64,000 nucleotides of DNA, taken from NCBI RefSeq assembly GCF_008710135.1, contig NZ_VYKK01000005.1:186001-250000 (forward strand). Direction: 5' to 3'. The notes below the pieces were generated by a model. It was not told the origin of the DNA. It saw only the letters and a program-made list of their open reading frames with translations, and ran no database searches. Both the position numbers and the translations under genes were made by a program. The DNA is from Paenibacillus spiritus (lineage in GTDB: Bacteria > Bacillota > Bacilli > Paenibacillales > Paenibacillaceae). Shown one piece after another: positions 26,632 to 34,832 of this stretch; within the stretch, counting starts at the first letter, position 1, and each line of letters begins with the position of its first letter.

Positions 26632-28719
26632 ATGGACATGAATCAATATTTATCCATGTTTATTGATGAGTCGAATGACCATCTGCAATCACTCAATGAA
26701 AATATGATGAGCCTGGAGGCCAATCCGGAAGACATCAGCATCGTCCAGGTTATTTTTCGCTCCGCGCATACCTTGAAGGGCATGGCCGCGACAATGGGAT
26801 TTGAAGATCTTGCGTCGCTCACGCACCAAATGGAGAACGTGCTGGATTTGGTCCGCAACGACAAGCTCAAGATGCAGGATTATATATTTGACACCTTGTT
26901 CAAAAGTCTGGACGCCTTAGAATCTATGGTCAAGGACATCATGGCCGGCGGTCAGGGCAAGGCCGATGTCGCAAGCATCGTATCTTCCCTTCAAGCCATT
27001 GTCCGCGGAGAGAAACCGGGAGGTTCCGAGTCCACCGCTCCGGCGACCAAACCGGCTGCCGCCGAAACGCCGGCGCTCTTGGACGAGTTCCAGTTCTCGG
27101 TACTTTCACAGTCGATTCAGGAAGGTCATCAGGTTCTCTTCATCGAGGTCAAGATCCGCGACGACTGCCAGCTGAAAGCGGTAAGAGCCTATATGGTATT
27201 CGAGCTTCTGGAGAGATACGGCGAAGTCGTCAAGTCCTATCCGTCTGTCCAGGACATTGAGCAAGAGAAGTTCGACCGCGGCTTCTCTCTCTACTACATC
27301 ACGCAGAAGAGCGCCGAAGAAATGCAGGGACTGGTGCTCGGAATCTCCGAGATTGAGAAGGTGACTGCGGTTAAGCTGGACCAGGAATCGCTGGCTCAGA
27401 TGGGACAGGCAGCGGTTGCCGCTGCCGCCGAGGCGCCGGTACCAAGCGCGCAGCCTGCTGCGGCTTCTGCCGCAGCAGAACAGCCGGCAGCTTCGGCACC
27501 GTCAGCTCCGTCAGCTCCGCCGAAGGAGCAGGGCGCCAAAGCGCCGGCACGCAGCGCAGCGCCTTCGCCTTCCCGTACGATCCGGGTGGATATCGACCGG
27601 CTGGATGTGCTGATGAATCTGCTCAGCGAGCTGCTGATCGACCGTGTTCGTCTGGAGCAGATTGCTTCGGAAGTCCAGAAGAACGAGCTGACTGAAACGG
27701 TGGAACATATGAGCAGGGTCAGCAGCGACCTGCAAAATATTGTGATGAAGCTCCGCATGGTACCGGTAGACACGGTGTTCAACCGGTTCCCGCGTATGGT
27801 CCGCGATTTGGCCAAATCGCTGGACAAGAAGATTGATCTGGTGGTCACGGGGGCCGAGACGGAGCTGGACCGGACGGTAGTCGACGAGATCGGCGACCCG
27901 CTCGTTCACCTTCTGCGCAACGCGATCGACCATGGCATAGAATCTGTTGCCGACCGCGTAGCCAAGGGGAAATCGGAGACCGGAACGGTCAATCTCCGCG
28001 CTTTCCACAGCGGGAACCATGTGTTCATCGAGATTCAGGATGACGGTGCAGGCATATCGCGCGACAAGGTGCTCAATTCGGCGATCAAAAAAGGCATCGT
28101 CACCCCGGAACAAGCCGAGAAGATGAGCGACAGCGAAGCCCATCAGCTTCTTTTTGCCGCCGGATTCAGTACAGCCGAGGTTATCTCGGACATCTCCGGC
28201 CGGGGCGTCGGCCTGGACGTCGTCAAGGCGAAGATCACCTCGCTTGGCGGGAACGTTACCATCTATTCGACGCTGGGCAAAGGAACCAACTTCTCGGTGC
28301 AGCTCCCGCTTACCCTGTCGATCATCGCAGCCATGCTGATTCGCCTCGGGTCGGAGAAGTACGCGATCCCGCTGTCTTCCATCGTAGAGACGAGCATTCT
28401 CAAGGCGTCTCAGATCCGCACGGTGCACGGCACCAAAATGATGGAGTTCCGCGGTTCCCATATTCCGCTGCTGTCGCTGAGCGCGCTGTTTGAGGTGCCG
28501 GATTACAGCGAGAAGGATGAGGAAGAAACCGAGATCGTGGTCATTCGCAAAGGCGACCGTATGGCGGCCCTTGCTGTGCAGGATTTTATCGGACAGAGCG
28601 AGATTGTCATCAAGAACCTGGGCAAATATCTGCCTGAAGTGCAGGGCATCTCCGGAGCTACGATTCTGGGCGACGGCCAAGTAGCGCTGATTCTCGATCC
28701 GAACGCTTTTATCAAATAA
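26632..28719 (+). CDS. cheA: CheA, chemotaxis histidine kinase
   Basis: CheA autophosphorylates in response to receptors and donates phosphate to CheY and CheB. The HPt domain (1-130) carries the phosphorylated His46 in IFRSAHTLKGMAATMGF. A P2 CheY-binding domain (about 150-255), an Ala/Pro-rich linker (about 263-315), dimerisation helices and the HATPase domain (HLLRNAIDHGIE, DDGAGI, GRGVGLDVVK) follow, then a CheW-like domain. The frame opens at GTG 26623, but ATG 26632 fits the GAAGGGGAGGTG site. Confidence 0.97.
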   Translation: MDMNQYLSMFIDESNDHLQSLNENMMSLEANPEDISIVQVIFRSAHTLKGMAATMGFEDLASLTHQMENVLDLVRNDKLKMQDYIFDTLFKSLDALESMVKDIMAGGQGKADVASIVSSLQAIVRGEKPGGSESTAPATKPAAAETPALLDEFQFSVLSQSIQEGHQVLFIEVKIRDDCQLKAVRAYMVFELLERYGEVVKSYPSVQDIEQEKFDRGFSLYYITQKSAEEMQGLVLGISEIEKVTAVKLDQESLAQMGQAAVAAAAEAPVPSAQPAAASAAAEQPAASAPSAPSAPPKEQGAKAPARSAAPSPSRTIRVDIDRLDVLMNLLSELLIDRVRLEQIASEVQKNELTETVEHMSRVSSDLQNIVMKLRMVPVDTVFNRFPRMVRDLAKSLDKKIDLVVTGAETELDRTVVDEIGDPLVHLLRNAIDHGIESVADRVAKGKSETGTVNLRAFHSGNHVFIEIQDDGAGISRDKVLNSAIKKGIVTPEQAEKMSDSEAHQLLFAAGFSTAEVISDISGRGVGLDVVKAKITSLGGNVTIYSTLGKGTNFSVQLPLTLSIIAAMLIRLGSEKYAIPLSSIVETSILKASQIRTVHGTKMMEFRGSHIPLLSLSALFEVPDYSEKDEEETEIVVIRKGDRMAALAVQDFIGQSEIVIKNLGKYLPEVQGISGATILGDGQVALILDPNAFIK

Positions 28720-28746
28720 TTGACTTGAACCAGGGAGGTTCTTCAC

Positions 28747-29208
28747 ATGGCTGAAGACATTAAAGTAATTGTCTTTAAACTGGGTACCGAGGAGTATGGA
28801 ATCGAAGTCGATAAGGTACAGACGATTGAGCGGATGATGCCGATTACGCGTGTGCCCAAAACGTACGCTTTCATTAAAGGAGTCATCAATCTCCGCGGCG
28901 TGGTTATTCCTGTTATCGATCTGCGCGGCCGCTTCGGTCTTCCGGAAGGCGAGTATACCGAACAGACCCGCGTCATTATCGTCGCGGTCGATGAGATGGA
29001 AGTCGGCTTCATCGTCGACTCCGCCAATGATGTCATTGATCTCAACCGGAACGCGATTGATACGCCGCCGGAAGTGGTCGGGGGCATCAAGGCCAAATAT
29101 CTGGACGGCGTAGCGAAGATCGGAGAGGATCGCCTTCTGATTATGCTTAATCTGTCCGAGGTGCTGAACAAGAGCGAAATCGTGCAGTTGGAAAGTCTTG
29201 AGGGCTAG
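28747..29208 (+). CDS. cheW: CheW, chemotaxis coupling protein
   Basis: CheW couples CheA to receptors. The 153-aa SH3-like protein has VIVFKLGTEEYGIEVDKVQTIERMMPITRVPKTYAFIKGVINLRGVVIPVIDLRGRFGL, a textbook CheW core. It follows cheA with a GGGAGG site and is 3 nt from cheC. Confidence 0.97.
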   Translation: MAEDIKVIVFKLGTEEYGIEVDKVQTIERMMPITRVPKTYAFIKGVINLRGVVIPVIDLRGRFGLPEGEYTEQTRVIIVAVDEMEVGFIVDSANDVIDLNRNAIDTPPEVVGGIKAKYLDGVAKIGEDRLLIMLNLSEVLNKSEIVQLESLEG

Positions 29209-29211
29209 CCT

Positions 29212-29838
29212 GTGGAGCTGTTCAAACATTCCAAAGACTTTAAGATGGACGTCCTTAAGGAAGTCGGCAATATTGGCGCCGGGAACGCGGCAACCGCGCT
29301 GTCGCGGCTGCTGAACAAACCGATTGATATGGCGGTGCCCAAAGTCCAGATGCTCACTTTTGACGAAATTACCGACAAAGTCGGCGGAGCCGAGAATCTT
29401 GTCTATGCGGTGTTTCTGCGGGTGGAAGGCGACGCGCCGGGCAATCTGTTCTTTATTCTTACACCGGAGGCTGCAAAGAATCTGCTTGGACGTGTGGCCG
29501 GTATGGAAGCCAGTGAGGAGGAAACGCTGAGCGAAATGGAATTGTCCGCTTTGAACGAGATCGGCAATATACTGGCAGGCTCCTACCTGTCCTCGCTGGC
29601 TGACTTCACTTCGCTGACGATGTATCCGACCGTACCCGCACTTGCAATGGATATGGCAGGCGCCATTCTGGGCTATGGACTTCTTCAGTTCGGCCAGATG
29701 GGCGATGACGCGCTGCTGATCGATACCACCTTCTTGGAAGGCCAGGACGAAATCGAAGGTCAGTTCTTTCTGATTCCTGATCCGGAGTCCTTCCCTAAAA
29801 TTTTTGCGGCTCTGGGAGTACCATTCGATAATGATTGA
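29212..29838 (+). CDS. cheC: CheC, CheY-P phosphatase
   Basis: CheC dephosphorylates CheY and is stimulated by CheD. Both active-site motifs are present: Glu17/Asn20 (LKEVGNIGAGNAATALS) and Glu116/Asn119 (LNEIGNILAGSYLSSL). The 208-aa size fits. Translation begins at GTG 29212. The stop overlaps the cheD start region by 8 nt, which agrees with the CheC-CheD complex. Confidence 0.95.
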   Translation: MELFKHSKDFKMDVLKEVGNIGAGNAATALSRLLNKPIDMAVPKVQMLTFDEITDKVGGAENLVYAVFLRVEGDAPGNLFFILTPEAAKNLLGRVAGMEASEEETLSEMELSALNEIGNILAGSYLSSLADFTSLTMYPTVPALAMDMAGAILGYGLLQFGQMGDDALLIDTTFLEGQDEIEGQFFLIPDPESFPKIFAALGVPFDND

Positions 29839-30328
29839 AGAACAAAGTCTGATTAAAGTTGGAATGGCCGACTTGAATGTCGGCGGACCATACCATTTAA
29901 TCCGGACCACAGGACTCGGCTCCTGTGTCGGTGTAACGCTGTATGATCCCGTAAAAAAGCTGGCGGGCATGGCTCACGTCATGCTGCCTTCTTCCGATAT
30001 CGCCCGTGAAGGACAACTGAATATCGCCAAATTTGCGGACACAGCCGTACCCGAGCTTCTGCGCAAGCTGCTGGAGCTTGGGGCCATGCGGTCCCGTCTT
30101 GTGGCCAAGATGGCGGGGGGTTCCCAAATGTTTGCATTCGCTGGAGGGAACGATACGATGCGGATCGGACCGCGGAATGTCGAAGCCTGCAAAGAAGCGC
30201 TGGAGCGGCTCGAGATCCCTCTCATCGCCGAAGATACGGGCGGCAGCACGGGACGAACCATCGAAATTGCTTGCAGCACCGGCATTTTATATATTCGCAG
30301 TGTGCAGAAAGGCGTCAAGGAATTATAA
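29831..30328 (+). CDS. cheD: CheD, chemoreceptor glutamine deamidase
   Basis: CheD deamidates receptor glutamines and binds CheC. The catalytic Cys32 (TTGLGSCVGVTLYDP) and His49 (GMAHVMLP) are visible, as is the C-terminal GGSTGRTIEI block. The open frame reaches ATG 29804, but ATG 29831 gives MIEEQSLIKVGMADLNVG and fits family length (165 aa). It overlaps the cheC stop by 8 nt. Confidence 0.94.
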   Translation: MIEEQSLIKVGMADLNVGGPYHLIRTTGLGSCVGVTLYDPVKKLAGMAHVMLPSSDIAREGQLNIAKFADTAVPELLRKLLELGAMRSRLVAKMAGGSQMFAFAGGNDTMRIGPRNVEACKEALERLEIPLIAEDTGGSTGRTIEIACSTGILYIRSVQKGVKEL

Positions 30329-30329
30329 T

Positions 30330-30764
30330 ATGATTGGGACCATTTTACTGAACGTGCTGCTTGGCCTGGTTGGTTTTGTGGTAACCTTCCTGATCGCTTT
30401 AGGGAACAATTTGCTGGTGACGAGCCTGATTCGCGGATTTTTCGGATTTATTGTCTGGTTTCTGCTTGCTTTCGGGATAAGATGGGTACTGGGTTTTATT
30501 GGCGGATTATCCCCTAAGCAGGAAAACACAGAGACCGAAATCTACGGCGAACCGGAGAACAGAGGGTCCCAATTGGACTTGACGACCCCGGATGAAGACG
30601 AGGAGCTTATGAATCTGCTGAGACCGGAGCCTGAATCCTCATCGGGAGCGGCCCGGTCCGAGAAATCGGAGAGCAGTTTTCAGCCTTTGCGGCCTCCGAA
30701 ATTGGTCTCAACGCAGAATCCTGAAGAATTGGCCAAGGCCGTCCGTCACCTGAAGGAAGAATAA
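30330..30764 (+). CDS. Small two-helix membrane protein of unknown function
   Basis: I do not recognise this 144-aa protein. Residues 1-65 contain two strongly hydrophobic segments (MIGTILLNVLLGLVGFVVTFLIAL and RGFFGFIVWFLLAFGIRWVLGFIGG). The remainder is a soluble polar tail with acidic residues (TTPDEDEELMNLL) and a final motif NPEELAKAVRHLKEE. It starts at ATG 30330 right after the cheD stop, without a clear ribosome site, and precedes sigD. B. subtilis has no gene between cheD and sigD. The setting suggests a motility-linked membrane protein; function unknown. Confidence 0.75.
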   Translation: MIGTILLNVLLGLVGFVVTFLIALGNNLLVTSLIRGFFGFIVWFLLAFGIRWVLGFIGGLSPKQENTETEIYGEPENRGSQLDLTTPDEDEELMNLLRPEPESSSGAARSEKSESSFQPLRPPKLVSTQNPEELAKAVRHLKEE

Positions 30765-30797
30765 GCAGCGCTTTAGCGTGATCGCGGGGATGATCCA

Positions 30798-30826
30798 TTG
30801 GTTCACGCGGGCCTGCTGACTACACT
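30798..30826 (+). promoter_or_regulatory. Weak promoter-like element before sigD
   Basis: TTGGTT (30798-30803) and TACACT (30821-30826) are spaced 17 nt in the 81-nt gap before sigD. Each hexamer departs from consensus at several positions, so this is a weak candidate for independent sigD transcription. Confidence 0.3.
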
Positions 30827-30845
30827 TTGGGAAGGGTGAAAGCTG

Positions 30846-31634
30846 TTGAACGAGCATAATGCTTCTCATTTGGACCACCAGGACCTCTGGGAACAATGGA
30901 AAGAGCAAGGAAATCCGGAGGCCAAAAAAAAGCTCATTGAGCTATACCTCCACATCGTAGACTATGTCTCGAGCCGTTTAGCCGTTGGTCTGCCCAAGAA
31001 TGTCTCGAAGGATGACTTGGCAAGCAATGGCGTGATGGGTCTGATCGATGCCATTGAGAAATTTGATTATAAACGGGGCCTGCAATTTCAGACTTACGCT
31101 TCCTGGAGAGTACGGGGAGCTATTCTGGATTCATTGCGCCAAGGAGACTGGGTGCCCCGCTCGGTAAGAGAAAAGGCAAAGAAAATCGAGGACGCCTACC
31201 AGCATCTGGAGCAGAAGTATCTGCGCTCCGTTACCGACGAGGAAATGAGTGAATACCTGAGCATCAGCGAACAGGAATTCCAGACGATGCTGCAGGACGT
31301 CTCTGTCATGTCGCTCTGTTCATTGGAGGATCCCATCCGCGATGAGGAATCCGAGACCCGAATGTCCATTCTGGTGGACGACAAAGCCAAGAACCCTGAC
31401 CGTAAAGTCAATGAGTTCTATCTGAAAGAAACGTTGGCCAAAGGCATCGAAAAGCTCACCGTGAAAGAACGGACCGTCGTGTCCCTTTTATATTACGAAG
31501 ATCTTTCGTTAAGCGAAATCGCCGAAGTCATGTCGCTGTCGCCATCACGAATCTCACAGTTGCATTCCAAAGCGATTCTTAGGCTGCGCGGTACTCTGGA
31601 GAAGAACCGTGATCTTCTGATGCAGAATGATTAG
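30846..31634 (+). CDS. sigD: Sigma factor D (FliA/WhiG family)
   Basis: This sigma factor directs late flagellar, chemotaxis and autolysin genes. The 262-aa protein has region 2 (NGVMGLIDAIEKFDYKRGLQFQTYASWRVRGAILDSLR), region 3 (SVREKAKKIEDAYQHLEQKYLR) and region 4 (LTVKERTVVSLLYYEDLSLSEIAEVMSLSPSRISQLHSKAILRLR). Translation starts at TTG 30846 behind GGGAAGGGTGA. No flgM anti-sigma gene is visible in this window. Confidence 0.97.
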   Translation: MNEHNASHLDHQDLWEQWKEQGNPEAKKKLIELYLHIVDYVSSRLAVGLPKNVSKDDLASNGVMGLIDAIEKFDYKRGLQFQTYASWRVRGAILDSLRQGDWVPRSVREKAKKIEDAYQHLEQKYLRSVTDEEMSEYLSISEQEFQTMLQDVSVMSLCSLEDPIRDEESETRMSILVDDKAKNPDRKVNEFYLKETLAKGIEKLTVKERTVVSLLYYEDLSLSEIAEVMSLSPSRISQLHSKAILRLRGTLEKNRDLLMQND

Positions 31635-31661
31635 CCATTCATGGCAGTGGGAGGGGATACA

Positions 31662-33071
31662 ATGATTGGCCAGTACGCTTTGCATCAGTACTTAAAGGTC
31701 AGCATTGCGGATGACAAGAGCGTTGCCTATCTGGAATTTATCAAGCGTGAGGAAGACTTCGCCTGTCCGGCGGAGGATGTTTATGATTTTTTGAAGGACC
31801 ATGGCATCCGGCACGGCATCCAGCAGGAGACGGTGGATCGCTTTGCCGGCCATCCGGACGAGTTCTTCTTCAGCAAAGTACCTATCGCCCTGGGAACACC
31901 TCCGCAGAATGGAGAAGACGGGCGTGTGGTACTTTCTGTTCAACTGGAGGAAGAAGAGAGCCGCCGTCCGATGGAAATGGAGAACGGGCAGGTGGACTAT
32001 AAAGAAATTGTCCGCTTAAGCAATGTCCGGAAGGGCCAGCTGATTGCCGAACAATACCCGCCGGACCCGGGCGTGCCCGGGTTGAACGTACTCGGGGAAG
32101 AGGTTCCGGCCAAGCCGGGCAAGAACGCTCCGTTCCGGGTCGGCAAGAATGTCCTTATCAGTGCGGACGGCAGTTCCATGTATGCGGCAATAGACGGCCT
32201 TGTGTCCACGACGGATAAGGGAAAAATCAATGTCTTCCCGGTCTATGAAGTCAAGGGAGACGTCGATTACAGCACGGGGAACATCGACTTTGTTGGAACC
32301 GTAGTCATTCGCGGCAATGTTCTGACCGGATTCTCGGTCAAATCGGCCGGCGATATCCGCGTTATCGGCGGCGTAGAAGGTGCCGAACTGACGGCGGCAG
32401 GCTCCATTGAAATTACCGGCGGAATCATCGGTTATAACAAAGGGCTTGTGTCAGCCGGACAGAATGTGAAGGTCTCCTTTATCCAGGACGGCAATGTGAC
32501 GGCCGCCCAGGATGTGATCGTCTCGCAGAGCATTATGCACTCCAACGTGCGTGCGGGCCGGGATATTCTGTGCAACGGACCGAAAGGACTCATTGTAGGC
32601 GGGGTAAGTCAAGCCGGGGAGAGGGTCGTTGCCCGAACAATCGGCAACACCATGTCAACGGCCACCTCGATTGAAGTCGGTGTCCTGCCGGAGCTTCGGA
32701 ACGAGATCAATGAGCTTCGCCAAGAGCTTCGCCTGCTGCTTGAGAATGCGGACAAGACCCATAAAGCTCTCTATCTTCTGAATCAGCTGGCCATGGCGGG
32801 AACGCTGTCTCCCGACAAGATGGCTATGCGTGTGAAACTGAACGCCACCAAGCAATCGCAGCAGCGGGAAGAGAACCGGGTCAGAGAACGGATTCTGGAA
32901 ATCGAGCGGATGCTGGAAGATACGGACCGCGCCCGGGTGGAAGTGATACGCACCATCTACGGAGGCGCCAAAATTGTGATCGGACGGTATACGCGGTTTA
33001 TCAAAGATCCCGCCGAGCGGGTAAGCTTCCGGTATTCCGATGGGGATATTACCTTCTCGCCCAATATCTAA
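31662..33071 (+). CDS. fapA: FapA-family (DUF342) protein
   Basis: FapA-domain proteins have a beta-roll with polymer-forming repeats; in Vibrio FapA influences flagellar assembly and polarity. Here the pattern VRKGQLIAEQYPPDPGVPGLNVLGEEVPAKPGK and the repeated glycine/valine beta segments (DFVGTVVIRGNVLTGFSVKSAGDIRVIGGVEGAELTAAGSIEITGGIIG) identify the family. A C-terminal coiled coil follows (about 340-430). The frame extends to ATG 31641, but GGGAGGGG favours ATG 31662. The role in this organism is inferred from operon placement after sigD. Confidence 0.88.
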   Translation: MIGQYALHQYLKVSIADDKSVAYLEFIKREEDFACPAEDVYDFLKDHGIRHGIQQETVDRFAGHPDEFFFSKVPIALGTPPQNGEDGRVVLSVQLEEEESRRPMEMENGQVDYKEIVRLSNVRKGQLIAEQYPPDPGVPGLNVLGEEVPAKPGKNAPFRVGKNVLISADGSSMYAAIDGLVSTTDKGKINVFPVYEVKGDVDYSTGNIDFVGTVVIRGNVLTGFSVKSAGDIRVIGGVEGAELTAAGSIEITGGIIGYNKGLVSAGQNVKVSFIQDGNVTAAQDVIVSQSIMHSNVRAGRDILCNGPKGLIVGGVSQAGERVVARTIGNTMSTATSIEVGVLPELRNEINELRQELRLLLENADKTHKALYLLNQLAMAGTLSPDKMAMRVKLNATKQSQQREENRVRERILEIERMLEDTDRARVEVIRTIYGGAKIVIGRYTRFIKDPAERVSFRYSDGDITFSPNI

Positions 33072-33093
33072 AATCCAGGAAGCAGGTGCGGCC

Positions 33094-33399
33094 ATGAGTT
33101 TCAAGCCGGTAGAGCTGCAAATCGCCGTCCCCCGGGTTACGGAAGCCGCCAAGCTTCACCAGGAGGCGCTTCATCGTCCCGTTCAGGATCAGCAGATGCT
33201 GGCAGCGATGAACGTCAAGCATTCGAGAGAAGAGGCCCAGCGGAGCGCCGAAGTGGACGAGACGGCGGAATCCGCGATTCGGGATGACGGAAGAAGAGGA
33301 CGTTCCAACCATGGCTCCGGCGAGAGCGGTCGCCGGGAGACGGAGGAGAAGCAAGCCGAGCATCCTTTCAAGGGCAAACGCATTGACTTGAGCTTGTGA
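33094..33399 (+). CDS. Small charged protein of unknown function
   Basis: I do not recognise this 101-aa protein. It is hydrophilic, with a short helical N-terminus (MSFKPVELQIAVPRVTEAAKLHQEALHRPVQDQQMLAAMNVKHSREEAQRSAEV) and an Arg/Glu/Gly-rich, probably disordered C-terminus ending PFKGKRIDLSL. ATG 33094 follows AGGAAGCAGGTG; a longer frame overlaps fapA and is less likely. The C-terminal FKGKRIDLSL resembles a short binding motif. It lies between fapA and the swrB-like gene. Confidence 0.7.
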   Translation: MSFKPVELQIAVPRVTEAAKLHQEALHRPVQDQQMLAAMNVKHSREEAQRSAEVDETAESAIRDDGRRGRSNHGSGESGRRETEEKQAEHPFKGKRIDLSL

Positions 33400-33423
33400 G
33401 ATTCAGAGAAAGGGAGAAGACTT

Positions 33424-34002
33424 GTGCAACCATGGGGGTATATTGTGCTGCTGGGTTTCGTGGCGATTGCATTCGGCCTGACTCTGCCGGCCCGCGCCAA
33501 GACGAAACCGGCGGATAGCGACCGCCAGGCGCTCAAGGAAGTCGAGGCGGCGCTTGAACTGTATATGGCGGACATTGAGCGCGAGAACGGAGAGCTGGTC
33601 AACCTGCTCGGCACGATCAAAGCGCAGTCCCAGAGCGGACAGGCTGCTCTTCAGGAGCAGGTTGCCGAGCTCAAGGGACAGCTGGAGGAGCTTCGGCGGA
33701 CCAGCGCGCAGGTGGAAGCGAGGGTAGCGGCCAACGAGAACGGTCTTCTTCAAGTCGCGCTGTCTGGCGCAGCAGGTTCGGTCCGGCAGGAGCAGACGAT
33801 AAGCGAAGACAAAATCGGGGCGGATCGGATACAGGAAGAGAATACCCGGACGGCCAGTACAATCAAGCCGAGATATCCGCAGCTTTTTGAACTGCATGAA
33901 CAGGGCAAATCGATCGATTACATAGCGAAGAAGACCGGCATGCAAAAAGGAGAGGTCCAACTGATCCTCCAACTGGCGAAGCAGGAGGAGGAATCGGTGT
34001 GA
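33424..34002 (+). CDS. swrB: SwrB-like motility protein
   Basis: SwrB in B. subtilis follows sigD and promotes activation of the flagellar export apparatus. This 192-aa product has the same layout: an N-terminal membrane anchor (residues 4-22), a long coiled coil (about 35-110), and a C-terminal helix-turn-helix-like segment RYPQLFELHEQGKSIDYIAKKTGMQKGEVQLILQLAKQ, which is the recognisable SwrB tail. Translation starts at GTG 33424 behind AAAGGGAGAAG. Assignment rests on architecture and position; the coiled coil is not diagnostic. Confidence 0.78.
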   Translation: MQPWGYIVLLGFVAIAFGLTLPARAKTKPADSDRQALKEVEAALELYMADIERENGELVNLLGTIKAQSQSGQAALQEQVAELKGQLEELRRTSAQVEARVAANENGLLQVALSGAAGSVRQEQTISEDKIGADRIQEENTRTASTIKPRYPQLFELHEQGKSIDYIAKKTGMQKGEVQLILQLAKQEEESV

Positions 34003-34673
34003 TCAAGAATCGTTCCTTTATGATCGGGCTGGGCTCCGGACTGGTCGCCGGAGCTCTTTTGCTGCAGCTAATGAATGCTGCGGGGCTCTCGGCGCCCAGC
34101 CGCGGGCAGCTGCTCCGGGAAGCGGCCGAGCGGAACCTGAGAATTGTCGATGCGGATGAGCGGCTGCTGACGGAAGACGAGTGGAGAGCCATGGCTTCCC
34201 CGTCGCCGGCAGGTTCTCCCGCTCCTTCTGTACAGCCGTCCCCGTCATCTTCTCCGGCCCCGAAGGCTAAGCCGACGTCCAAGCCGGCAGCCGGGAAGAA
34301 GCCGGCCGCTTCTTCTGCGGGAACAGCGGGGGGGGCCGCCGGCGCAGCTGCGCCGGCTGTGAAACCGGCAGAGCCGGGCAAGCCGGCTTCTCCTTCGTCT
34401 TCTCCGCTTGTTAAGCCGGCGGCGCCGAAGGCGCCGTCTCCGGCATCCGCATCAGCGAAGGAGCCGATTGTGCTGCGTATTCCGAACGGCGCCACGCTCA
34501 GCGAGGTTGCCGATATTTTGGCGGCATCGGAAGTCATCACCGACAAGGACCAGTTCCTGGTCGCTGCCCACAGCAGCGGTATTCAGCGCAAAATCCAGTA
34601 CGGTCTCTACAGCTTCAAGCCGGGAGAAAGTCTGGATTCAATCATTGTCAAGCTGATTACAGTCAAGGATTAG
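33999..34673 (+). CDS. Membrane-anchored protein with MltG/YceG-type N-terminal domain
   Basis: The 224-aa protein has a membrane segment (about residues 8-27), a Pro/Ala/Ser/Lys-rich linker (about 68-155) and a C-terminal domain IVLRIPNGATLSEVADILAASEVITDKDQFLVAAHSSGIQRKIQYGLYSFKPGESLDSIIVKLI. That last domain resembles the LysM-like substrate-recognition portion of MltG/YceG endolytic transglycosylases. The catalytic transglycosylase domain is absent, so it is unlikely to cut glycan strands by itself. Its GTG start overlaps the swrB stop, and it is the last gene before the rpsB promoter. Confidence 0.8.
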   Translation: MIKNRSFMIGLGSGLVAGALLLQLMNAAGLSAPSRGQLLREAAERNLRIVDADERLLTEDEWRAMASPSPAGSPAPSVQPSPSSSPAPKAKPTSKPAAGKKPAASSAGTAGGAAGAAAPAVKPAEPGKPASPSSSPLVKPAAPKAPSPASASAKEPIVLRIPNGATLSEVADILAASEVITDKDQFLVAAHSSGIQRKIQYGLYSFKPGESLDSIIVKLITVKD

Positions 34674-34674
34674 C

Positions 34675-34703
34675 TTGCAACGGGTGTGCCCATATGCTAT
34701 ATT
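34675..34703 (+). promoter_or_regulatory. Sigma-A promoter of rpsB
   Basis: TTGCAA (34675-34680) and TATATT (34698-34703) are separated by exactly 17 nt, starting just after the stop of the preceding gene. Transcription from about 34710 would give a leader of roughly 120 nt before rpsB. Confidence 0.7.
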
Positions 34704-34739
34704 AATTAGCGGTGTTAAAACACACGCCGGATGGATCGG

Positions 34740-34774
34740 CGCAAGCGGTGCTTTCTTCCGAAGAAAGTCTTGCG
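34740..34774 (+). promoter_or_regulatory. Stem-loop in the rpsB leader (possible S2 autoregulatory leader)
   Basis: An outer stem CGCAAG/CTTGCG (34740-34745 with 34769-34774) and an inner stem CTTTCTT/AAGAAAG (34751-34757 with 34761-34767) are joined by an asymmetric internal loop. Ribosomal protein S2 operons of several bacteria have autoregulatory leaders; the link here is inferred from position and fold only. Confidence 0.5.
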
Positions 34775-34832
34775 GCGAGATGAGAACGGCGGAGGGAACA
34801 CACAAATAACCATACTTAGGAGGTGTGTGAAG

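Noticed and set aside
27511..29970. Antisense frame of 819 codons over cheA-cheW-cheC
   Set aside because: It crosses three well-defined chemotaxis genes and their gaps, has no family resemblance and no upstream signals.
34731..34832. N-terminally extended S2 starting at ATG 34731
   Set aside because: The extra 34 residues fall in a structured leader, lack a ribosome site and are not part of S2; AGGAGG before ATG 34833 is decisive.
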